From: Candidatus Aalborgicola danicus
GTDB taxonomy: Bacteria > Pseudomonadota > Gammaproteobacteria > Burkholderiales > Burkholderiaceae_C
Direction of reading: 5' to 3'
Length of the DNA: 64,000 nt
Assembly: GCA_016703945.1 (NCBI GenBank)
Contig: JADJBC010000007.1
Location: 1 to 64,000 of the forward strand
Of this stretch, positions 34,159-42,017 are shown piece after piece. The notes under the pieces were generated by a model, which was given only the letters and a program-made list of their open reading frames with translations, did not search any database and was not told the DNA's origin. The first letter of the stretch is position 1; each line of letters starts with the position of its first letter. Position numbers and translations under genes: made by a program.

Positions 34159-36825
34159 ATGGCATCTTCTAAACGAGACTTCGAGCGGTTCGTGGCCTGG
34201 CTGCATCTGCCGGCGACCGAGGCTCCGCCAAACGTGCGGCGCTTGGCGAACCTGGCCTTGGCCCACTTCGACGACCTGGCGCAGACCTCGCGCCAGCACA
34301 GCCAGCGATCCACCTTCTTGGTCGGGCACGCCCGCAGGGCTTTGGCCCGAACGCCGGACACTCCGCCCAACGTTCAAGCAGTGGTTGCCGATGGCGCCTG
34401 GCCGTGGAAGCGGCTTCGGGATATGACCATTGGCCCCTTCCGGGGCTTTCGCACGCCCGAGCCCTTCGACTTGCAAAAGCGGGTCATCCTCTTCTACGGC
34501 CCCAACGGCAGCGGCAAGACCAGCTTTTGCGAAGGCTTGGAATATGGCCTACTGGGATCGGTCGAAGAGGCCGAGACCAAGCGCATCGACGGGCGCACGT
34601 ATCTCGCCAACCTGCACGCCAGGCGCTTCGAAGCGCCGGCCCTGCGGGCGACCGACCACCAAAACCGGGATGTGGCCGTGGCCTCCAACCCCGACACCTT
34701 CCGGTTTTGCTTCATCGAGAAGAACCGCATCGACGCGTTCTCACGGATCGCCGCCCGTCCACCGGCCCAGCGCACCGAGCTGATCGCCACGCTGTTCGGC
34801 ATGGATAAGTTCAACGAGTTCGTTGGGCACTTCAACGAATCGATTGACCAGCAACTTGTGCTGACCGCCACGAAGCAACTCGCACTGACAGGCAAACGCA
34901 ATGCCTTGACCGCTGACCAGACCACGGTCAACGGCGAGGCCAAAGCCCTGCTGGACCTGGCAGCCGAAGAGGCTACCCTCGCCCTCACGCACTCAGCGGG
35001 CATGACCTATACGGGCCTCAAGGCACTCATTGGCATGCCCGAGGCGCCTGGCCGCCTTCAAGAGCTTGACGGCATCCTCAACGCGGTGCCGCCAGCAGCA
35101 ATCGGACTTTCGCGCGATGGCCTGCTGAGCGCCTTCGAGGCGCCGCGCTTGGGTCAAGAAGAGCTAGCGGGCATCGCCGCTAAGCTCGAAGCGCGCAGCA
35201 GCCAGGTGTCCTTCAAAGACCTCTACACCGCAGTCCTGGCGCTGCAGGCCACCGAAGGCGACCATTGCCCGGCTTGCGACACGCCGCTGGCGGGCGCGAA
35301 GTCCAACCCGTTCGACAAGGCCACGGCTGGGCTGGCCCAGTTGAAGGAGCTTGGTGAACTGCAAGATAAGCTCAAGGCCGCCAGGACGAAAGTCGGCACA
35401 GCCTCGCGCGAGCTTCGTCGGCAGCTTGACATCCTCGCCGCATTCACGGCTGCCCAAGATGAGCAAGAGACGCCGGTGGGGCGATACCTAGCGGGCCTAG
35501 CGGCCGAGCCGGCCGGGGAGTGGTGGAGCGCGGTCTACCCTGCCCGCCCGCCACAGGAAGGCGCGGTCGCCGACGCCGTGACGCTCGATCTCATCCTAGC
35601 GGTGGCCGACCGAGTGGCGACCCAAGACGCGGCATCGGCCCTCGCGCGGCAAGAGCGCCAACGCAACGCCACCGAGCGCGCCGGCCTCGTTGCTCTTCAA
35701 CTTTTGGTGCAAGCCCAGGACTTGAAGCGACAGCAGCTTGTCGATGGTGTGACGGCTGCCAAGGGCCGGATCGCGGCCTTCGACGTTGACAACGCGCAAC
35801 TCATCCGCGACGTGGCCCAAGAGATGCTCGACATCGAACGAGATGCCCCCATCAAGGCGGCATACGACCGCTTCCTGGCTTTGCTGCGGAGCTACCGCAA
35901 TCAGCTCCCGGGCACGCTGATGGCGGGCCTGAACGACGCGGCCATGAGTCTCTACAACGAGTTCAACCACAACGACTTGGACCCAGACAAACTCGCGGCG
36001 CTACACCTGCCGCTGACGGGCGACCAGAAAATCGAGATTTCGTTCAGGGGCAATCCCGGAGTGCGGGTGGACGCCTTGCGCATCCTCAGCGAGGGCCACA
36101 TTCGCTGCTTGGGACTAGCGATCCTGCTGGCCAAGAGCCAGAGCATCCAAAGCCCGCTAATCGTGTTCGACGACGCCATCAACGCCATCGATCACGACCA
36201 CCGCAGTGGCATCCGTGAGACGATCTTCGAGAGCGACCATTTCGCCGACACGCAGCTCGTCGTCACTTGCCACAGCAACGAGTTCATCAAGGACATCCAA
36301 CAGCACTTGCCCGCGCAGCGACGCAACGACTGCCAGGTCTACTTGTTCCGCAACCACACCGGCAACTACCAGCCCCGCGTCTCCGGCAACGTCGCCATCA
36401 GGAACTATGTGGCGAAGGCTCGGGCGGCGAAGGACAACCTCGACAACCGGGACGCCCTTGCCGCATGCCGGCAGGGCCTCGAGATGCTTTCTGAGAAGGT
36501 TTGGCGCTGGCTCGGCAGCCACGAGCTCGGCGTGCTGAACCTGCAGCTCGCTGGCATCGGCGCCGAGCCCGGCCTTCGCAATCTGTGCGACGCTCTGCGC
36601 AAACGCCTGGAAGACGCGGCGACCTTCAACCACGCCAACAAGCCGTTGCTTGTGGCCGCATATGGCCGAATCCTTGGCATCCCAGCCGTCAACTTGGTGT
36701 GGACCTACTTGAACAAGGGGACGCACGAGGAAGCCAATCGCGACGACTTTGACGGCGACCTGGTGGAGTCCGTCGTGCAGACGCTCGAAGAGATTGACGC
36801 TCTCGACCTGCGCGTAGGGCGGTAA
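34159..36825 (+). CDS. SMC/Rad50-like ATPase with CxxC hook, putative defense protein
   Basis: 888 residues from ATG 34159. An N-terminal helical region (about 1-85) precedes the ABC-type head: strand IGPFRGFRTPEPFDL, then Walker A FYGPNGSGKTSF (about 113). Two alpha-helical arms flank a CPAC hook (about 370), like the Rad50 zinc hook but on short arms. The distal head half has a signature-like LSEGHIRCLGLA (about 643), Walker B IVFDDAINAID (about 670), and H-loop VVTCHSNEF. A C-terminal extension of about 160 residues ends near LNKGTHEEANRDDFDG. Such heads occur in DNA-end sensors and anti-phage systems. It is probably an operon with the DUF3800 gene 53 bp downstream. Confidence 0.82.
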   Translation: MASSKRDFERFVAWLHLPATEAPPNVRRLANLALAHFDDLAQTSRQHSQRSTFLVGHARRALARTPDTPPNVQAVVADGAWPWKRLRDMTIGPFRGFRTPEPFDLQKRVILFYGPNGSGKTSFCEGLEYGLLGSVEEAETKRIDGRTYLANLHARRFEAPALRATDHQNRDVAVASNPDTFRFCFIEKNRIDAFSRIAARPPAQRTELIATLFGMDKFNEFVGHFNESIDQQLVLTATKQLALTGKRNALTADQTTVNGEAKALLDLAAEEATLALTHSAGMTYTGLKALIGMPEAPGRLQELDGILNAVPPAAIGLSRDGLLSAFEAPRLGQEELAGIAAKLEARSSQVSFKDLYTAVLALQATEGDHCPACDTPLAGAKSNPFDKATAGLAQLKELGELQDKLKAARTKVGTASRELRRQLDILAAFTAAQDEQETPVGRYLAGLAAEPAGEWWSAVYPARPPQEGAVADAVTLDLILAVADRVATQDAASALARQERQRNATERAGLVALQLLVQAQDLKRQQLVDGVTAAKGRIAAFDVDNAQLIRDVAQEMLDIERDAPIKAAYDRFLALLRSYRNQLPGTLMAGLNDAAMSLYNEFNHNDLDPDKLAALHLPLTGDQKIEISFRGNPGVRVDALRILSEGHIRCLGLAILLAKSQSIQSPLIVFDDAINAIDHDHRSGIRETIFESDHFADTQLVVTCHSNEFIKDIQQHLPAQRRNDCQVYLFRNHTGNYQPRVSGNVAIRNYVAKARAAKDNLDNRDALAACRQGLEMLSEKVWRWLGSHELGVLNLQLAGIGAEPGLRNLCDALRKRLEDAATFNHANKPLLVAAYGRILGIPAVNLVWTYLNKGTHEEANRDDFDGDLVESVVQTLEEIDALDLRVGR

Positions 36826-36878
36826 GAGGCTTCGCCTCAGACAGCAGCGGCGCTAGGTCAATAAAACAAGGAGTCCAC

Positions 36879-38009
36879 ATGGCGTTCGATTGGGGTGAGA
36901 TGCGAGCCATGATGATTCAAGTCCACGAAATTCGGCGGGCCGACGACAAGTTTGCCTTCTTCTACGACGAGACCAACAACATACGCAAGTTCCTGCTGAC
37001 GGACGACGGGACCAATGTCGATGAGCACAAGAACTTCGTCCTTGGTGGCATCGTCCTCCTAGAGGGGCAGACCCTGCCGGAGATCGCACCTTTGCGCGAG
37101 GCCTTGGGCATGCAGGACAACGCGCCCGAGATCAAGTTCAAGCACGTCGCCAGCGGCGACTTTGAGGCGGTCTTGGCGTCTCGCAAGATGGCACGCTTCT
37201 TAGCCTGGCTGAGAGAGCGTCAACTGGCGATCCACTACTCAAGCATCAACATCGTCTACTGGTCCATCGTGGACATCGTCGATTCGATCCTAGCAAGCAA
37301 GCGCTTTGAAGCCTTCAGCCATAGCGGGAGGGAAATGAAAAACGAGCTCTACCGCATCGCCTGCATGGACAAACCGGCCTTCCTGGGCTTGATGAAGCGC
37401 CACGGCTACCCCAGCATTCAGAGCGGCAGGGTCGGGGCGTTCATCGCGGAGGTGGAGGCGTTTCTCAATCTCCACAGCCCCAAGACAATCAACCTGCCGG
37501 CCGAGATGCTCAAGGAAATGGTCCGAAAGGCCAAAGTCTTGGCCGAGTTGCCCTTCCTTGATGAAGAAAACGCGGACGTGCTCATCGGCAGCTTCAGCTC
37601 GTTTTTCACCATGCCGATCCTGCTGTTCGAGAATGCCACGCACGTCTTCGATCACGAAATTCAAGTAGAAAAGAGCCTCAACACCGATGGCTTCAAGCAA
37701 CGCGCACAGGGCATCGACTATCGGTTCTCCGACTCGAAGGCCGATGCTGGCATCCAGCTCGCCGACGTGGCGGTGGGCCTGATCGGCAAGTATCAGGACT
37801 TCGTCGAGATGCACCGCTTGCCGGAGCTAATGGCGCGCAAGAAGGCATGGAGCGCCGCGCAGACGGAAACCTTCGATCTGCTGCGGGGCCTCATCAACTA
37901 CTCCGACGATGTAAGCAACGCGTTCATCCATCGCATCACCGCCATGGACAGTGAGTGGAAGAACGACACGTTCATGCACGGCCTGCCGCCTCCACCTCAT
38001 TTGTATTGA
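36879..38009 (+). CDS. DUF3800 protein, putative nuclease partner of the SMC-like ATPase
   Basis: 376 residues from ATG 36879 after AAGGAG. DUF3800 hallmarks: an N-terminal acidic FFYDETNN (Asp30, Glu31), a central strand-loop KFVLGGIVLLE-like core (FVLGGIVLL), and a C-terminal DSKADAGIQLADVAVGLIG (about 284-303), where conserved Asp residues complete an RNase H-like acidic site. DUF3800 is often found in mobile and defense contexts; nuclease activity is inferred from fold, not shown. No transposase or integrase adjoins. The pairing with the upstream ATPase suggests a sensor-effector module. Confidence 0.8.
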   Translation: MAFDWGEMRAMMIQVHEIRRADDKFAFFYDETNNIRKFLLTDDGTNVDEHKNFVLGGIVLLEGQTLPEIAPLREALGMQDNAPEIKFKHVASGDFEAVLASRKMARFLAWLRERQLAIHYSSINIVYWSIVDIVDSILASKRFEAFSHSGREMKNELYRIACMDKPAFLGLMKRHGYPSIQSGRVGAFIAEVEAFLNLHSPKTINLPAEMLKEMVRKAKVLAELPFLDEENADVLIGSFSSFFTMPILLFENATHVFDHEIQVEKSLNTDGFKQRAQGIDYRFSDSKADAGIQLADVAVGLIGKYQDFVEMHRLPELMARKKAWSAAQTETFDLLRGLINYSDDVSNAFIHRITAMDSEWKNDTFMHGLPPPPHLY

Positions 38010-38025
38010 GCACACCTTGCGGACT

Positions 38026-38226
38026 TCAGGCATTCCTTGTTTGATGAATCAAAGGATCAAACAAATCAATTGCACTGAGGCCTACATGACCACTAGGTAC
38101 TGGTGCATGCGATGCATGACCACCCGCCATGAGTGGTGCCGCTTGTCCACGCCCACCCAGTGGTGTAGCGGCCTGCACCGCCGTCGCGTTCTCCTGCGCC
38201 AGGCCCAAGTCTTTCAGCATCAGGTC
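38026..38226 (-). pseudogene. mmsB: C-terminal remnant of 3-hydroxyisobutyrate dehydrogenase
   Basis: The reverse strand reads about 66 residues from LMLKDLGLAQENATAVQAATPLG to a stop. LMLKDLGLA is the signature of the C-terminal helical domain of 3-hydroxyisobutyrate dehydrogenases of valine catabolism. After PLGG the sequence no longer follows the family. The first about 230 residues, with the NAD domain, are absent. The upstream edge abuts repeat F, and the ATPase-DUF3800 cassette begins on the other side. Confidence 0.6.
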
Positions 38227-38233
38227 CGTAATT

Positions 38234-38282
38234 CACTATGTATTTGATAGCTATACATTCAATATGTACGAGGGCTACAGCC
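38234..38282 (+). repeat. Dispersed ~48-bp repeat, copy F
   Basis: CACTATGTATTTGATAGC, TATACATTCAATATGT, ACGAGGGCTACAGCC. Both family ends are intact. It separates the two gene remnants between the DUF3800 gene and the acyl-CoA dehydrogenase gene. Confidence 0.75.
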
Positions 38283-38361
38283 AGATTTCGCACATGGATT
38301 CGCCGACGACGCCGCAGCGCCACTGCGCACGGATGTTCAATGCGCGGTGGCCAAGGCCAAC

Positions 38362-38657
38362 TTAATCCAGCGAAGCCGCCGACTCCCGCAGCGCCTGGCG
38401 CGGGTTGTCCTCAATGATGTCGCCATGCGACACCACAATGCGCGTCAGCGTCGGCATGGCGGCCCACTCCATCAGTTGCAAGCGCAGCGCCAGGGTGTCG
38501 TCCACCACCATCATCTTCACCACAGACGGAATAGTGGCTCATCCCCCGCAAAGCCCGCCATGCGCAGCAGCCAGCCGCCAAAGCTCTTGGCATTGCGGAT
38601 ATTGCCCACCACGTCGTTCAAGATCAGCGTGCAGCTCCTGGCCTGGCGTTGTAACAA
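38362..38657 (-). pseudogene. Remnant of a possible metallo-hydrolase-like gene
   Basis: The reverse strand reads LILNDVVGNIRNAKSFGGWL, LRMAGFAGDEP, then after a one-base shift near 38537 IPSVVKMMVVDDTLALRLQL, MEWAAMPTLTRIVVSHGDII and EDNPRQALRESAASLD before a stop at 38362. It resembles the C-terminal part of beta-lactamase-fold-like proteins (LTRIVVSHGD), but the family call is weak. The N-terminus is missing, and repeat G sits at the broken edge. Confidence 0.45.
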
Positions 38658-38677
38658 TTTGCATTGCCGCGTTACCT

Positions 38678-38727
38678 GCTATCACATACATAGCATGTTA
38701 CGCAATATCCACGAGGGCTAGCAGCCT
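38678..38727 (+). repeat. Dispersed ~48-bp repeat, copy G
   Basis: TGCTATCACATACATAGC, ATGTTACGCAATATCC, ACGAGGGCTAGCAGCC. It overlaps the last two bases of the acyl-CoA dehydrogenase stop region (gene end 38726) and marks the broken edge of the preceding remnant. Confidence 0.75.
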
Positions 38728-39889
38728 ATTTTGCACCAAGCCCCATGGCCCGGGTGATCACTTCCTTCATGATCTCGTTGGTGCCGCCGTAGATGCGGGC
38801 AACCCGTGCATCGGCAAAGCCACGGGTAATGGGGTATTCCCACATATAGCCATAGCCGCCGAAGAGCTGTACACACTCGTCCATCACCTTGCATTGCAGG
38901 TCTGTGCACCAGTACTTAGCCATGCTGGCCGTGGCGGTGTCCAACTGGTCCTTGCAGATCAGTTCGCAGCATTTGTCCACAAACACCTGGGCCACCTGCA
39001 CTTCGGTCTGCAGCTCGGCCAGCGTGAAGCGGGTGTTCTGGAAGGCGGCCACAGGCTGGCCAAACACCTTGCGCTCTTTCACATAGTCCACCGTCCAGTG
39101 GATGGCGGCCTGCGCACCGGCCACGGCGCTCACTGCAATCTGCAGGCGCTCCCACGGCAACTGCTCCATCAGGCAGATGAAGCCGCGGTTCTCGTGGGCC
39201 TTGCCGCCCAGCAGGTTTTCCGCGGGGATGCGCACGTTGTCAAAAAACAGCTCGGAGGTGTCTTGTGCCTTTAGGCCCAGCTTTTTCAGGCGCTTGCCCA
39301 CGCTAAAGCCGGGCATGCCGCGCTCCACCAAAACCAGGCTGGTGCCCTTGCCACCGGCGGCGGGGTTGGTCTTGGCCACAACGATGACCAGGTCGGCATG
39401 CCAGCCGTTGGTGATGAAGGTCTTGCTGCCGTTGAGCAGGTAGCTGCCGTCCGGCTGCTCGATGCAGGTGGACTTGATGCCTTGCAGGTCCGAGCCGGCA
39501 GCCGGCTCGCTCATGGCGATGGCGCCAATCATCTCGCCCGTCGCCAGCTTGGGCAGGTACTTGGCCTTTTGCTCCTCGGTGCCGTAGTGCAGGATGTAGG
39601 GCGCCACGATTTCGCTGTGCAGGCTGTAGCCGATGCCGCTGGTGCCGGCGCGCGCCAGTTCCTCGAACTGGATCACGGAGAACAGCTTGTCGGCGTCTGA
39701 CCCGCCGTATTCCTCGGGCATGGTCATGCACAGAAAGCCGTTGGCGCCGGCCTTGTTCCAGACCTCGCGGGCCACATAGCCCTGCTCTTCCCACTCGGCG
39801 TGGAAGGGGGCGATTTCCTTTTCTATGAATTTGCGAAAGCTGTCGCGGAAGGACTCGTGGTCGGGGGTGAAGAGGGTGCGTTCAATCAT
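38726..39889 (-). CDS. Acyl-CoA dehydrogenase
   Basis: 387 residues from ATG 39889. Flavoprotein that introduces the trans-2 double bond in acyl-CoA. Seen: MPEEYGGSDADKL, the FAD/substrate loop AIAMSEPAAGSDLQGIKST, FITNGWHADLVIVVAKT, QLFGGYGYMWEYPI, and the C-terminal RIYGGTNEIMKEVITR, where the Glu aligns with the catalytic base. Probably long- or branched-chain specific. It belongs with fadA/fadB downstream and has a motif at 39919 shared with the fadA promoter region. Confidence 0.93.
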   Translation of the reverse strand: MIERTLFTPDHESFRDSFRKFIEKEIAPFHAEWEEQGYVAREVWNKAGANGFLCMTMPEEYGGSDADKLFSVIQFEELARAGTSGIGYSLHSEIVAPYILHYGTEEQKAKYLPKLATGEMIGAIAMSEPAAGSDLQGIKSTCIEQPDGSYLLNGSKTFITNGWHADLVIVVAKTNPAAGGKGTSLVLVERGMPGFSVGKRLKKLGLKAQDTSELFFDNVRIPAENLLGGKAHENRGFICLMEQLPWERLQIAVSAVAGAQAAIHWTVDYVKERKVFGQPVAAFQNTRFTLAELQTEVQVAQVFVDKCCELICKDQLDTATASMAKYWCTDLQCKVMDECVQLFGGYGYMWEYPITRGFADARVARIYGGTNEIMKEVITRAMGLGAK

Positions 39890-39918
39890 GGCGGATCCTT
39901 GGATGGAGTATTTTCGAA

Positions 39919-39947
39919 AAGCAAGCGCTTTGTGAAAAGGACTATAC
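39919..39947. promoter_or_regulatory. 29-bp motif shared with fadA, before acyl-CoA dehydrogenase
   Basis: AAGCAAGCGCTTTGTGAAAA, then GGACTATAC. 24 of 29 positions match 40606-40634 before fadA. The left 12 bp is an inverted repeat with arms AAGC and GCTT. Such palindromes are typical of TetR-family fatty-acid regulators, but I cannot name the protein. It lies 30 bp upstream of the acyl-CoA dehydrogenase start. Confidence 0.55.
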
Positions 39948-39959
39948 CCGTTCCAGCGC

Positions 39960-40238
39960 TCAGGGGGCCTGCTTGTAATCGCGTTCGCGCCGGCTGCGCA
40001 CGGCCAGAACCCACACAGTATCCAGCGCCGGGTCGTACCGGTACAAGGACAGGTAGCCACTGGCGCCATGCGAAATGACCAATTCGCGCTGCCCCAAGGC
40101 CACGGGTCGCCCGATCAGCGGGCTACTGGCAAGCACATCCAGCGCCGCCATGATGGCTTCAATATGCAGCGCGGCATTTTCGGGCACACGGTCAAAGTCG
40201 CTGCGCACGCCAGCAGACAGAACAATCCGGCTCATCAA
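39960..40238 (-). CDS. RelE/ParE-family toxin
   Basis: 92 residues. The fold is visible as VRSDFDRVPENAALHIEAIM, IGRPVALGQRELVIS, SGYLSLYRYDPALDTVWVLA, and VRSRRERDY at the end, where Arg and Tyr residues are typical of the RelE/ParE barrel. Either an mRNA interferase or a gyrase inhibitor; the sequence alone does not decide. Its ATG overlaps the antitoxin stop (40235-40238), so the pair is coupled. Confidence 0.85.
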   Translation of the reverse strand: MMSRIVLSAGVRSDFDRVPENAALHIEAIMAALDVLASSPLIGRPVALGQRELVISHGASGYLSLYRYDPALDTVWVLAVRSRRERDYKQAP

Positions 40239-40507
40239 TCCCGGGCCTTGGACTTCGGCTGGGCATCCGTCAGGCGCTGTTGCAGGTAGGTTTTCATTTC
40301 ATGCCATTCCACCCCAGGCTCTCCGGCCTGCAAAGCGACGTCGCGCTGATGGGCTTCCTGCTGCACACCGAGACGCCACTCCGCCTCGTCGGCCTTTTGC
40401 GCCAGGGCTTCCACCATGAAGCTGTGGGGGGTTTGGCGCATGGCATGGGCCAGCTTGGTGATCCGGTCACGCAAGGATTCATCAATGCGCAAGGTGGTGG
40501 TGGACAT
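40235..40507 (-). CDS. CopG/RHH-type antitoxin
   Basis: 90 residues from ATG 40507; a longer frame to 40552 would run through the operator. MSTTTLRIDESLRDRITKLA, then RQTPHSFMVEALAQKADEAE, is a ribbon-helix-helix DNA-binding domain. The C-terminal tail (VALQAGEPGVEWHEMKTYLQ) should contact the toxin. It autoregulates through the palindrome upstream. The pair sits between two beta-oxidation genes on the strand opposite fadA. Confidence 0.85.
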   Translation of the reverse strand: MSTTTLRIDESLRDRITKLAHAMRQTPHSFMVEALAQKADEAEWRLGVQQEAHQRDVALQAGEPGVEWHEMKTYLQQRLTDAQPKSKARD

Positions 40508-40524
40508 GGGGCTTACTCCAGAAA

Positions 40525-40542
40525 GTGACACAAGTGTGCCAC
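40525..40542. promoter_or_regulatory. Operator palindrome before the RHH antitoxin
   Basis: GTGACACAAGTGTGCCAC matches its reverse complement at 14 of 18 positions and lies 18 bp upstream of the antitoxin start. Position and symmetry suit autorepression by the RHH antitoxin. Confidence 0.5.
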
Positions 40543-40605
40543 AACCGGCCATTGTCCGACAAGCCCCCGCCGCGCGCCCGTGGCAACGGGTATGATATTT
40601 TTACA

Positions 40606-40634
40606 AAGCAATTGCTTGGTGAAAAGCAATATAC
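40606..40634 (+). promoter_or_regulatory. 29-bp motif before fadA with perfect 12-bp palindrome
   Basis: AAGCAATTGCTT (40606-40617) is a perfect palindrome, followed by GGTGAAAAGCAATATAC. TATACT at 40630-40635 could be the fadA -10. It is the partner of the motif at 39919. Confidence 0.6.
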
Positions 40635-40688
40635 TCCAAACCGAATCGCCATTTCCACCTTGTTTCACATTTCGCCTGGAGCCCTCCC

Positions 40689-41894
<1,206 letters not shown>

Positions 41895-41902
41895 GGCAAA
41901 TG

Positions 41903-41952
41903 AGCCTCTAGCCCTCGTATCTATTGCACATATTGCTCCTCTATTAATAGCA
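41903..41952 (-). repeat. Dispersed ~48-bp repeat, copy H, between fadA and fadB
   Basis: Plus strand: GCCTCTAGCCCTCGTATC, TATTGCACATATTGCTCC, TCTATTAATAGCA. It lies in the fadA-fadB gap 8 bp after the fadA stop and would be transcribed in the operon mRNA. Confidence 0.7.
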
Positions 41953-42017
41953 TTGCGGGACAGACCAAGAGTTACACGAAGTGAACTTTGCTCTGTCCTC
42001 AACTGATTAGAAACACC

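Noticed and set aside
34159..38009. Calling the ATPase-DUF3800 pair Lamassu, Septu or another named system.
   Set aside because: The hook, length and DUF3800 partner do not match any named set I can recall with certainty; no LmuA/LmuC or HNH partner is present.
38010..38150. A short forward frame starting MNQRIKQINCTEAYM after the DUF3800 gene as a third cassette gene.
   Set aside because: It runs antisense to the 3-hydroxyisobutyrate dehydrogenase relic, has no ribosome site and Cys/Trp/Arg-rich low-quality composition.
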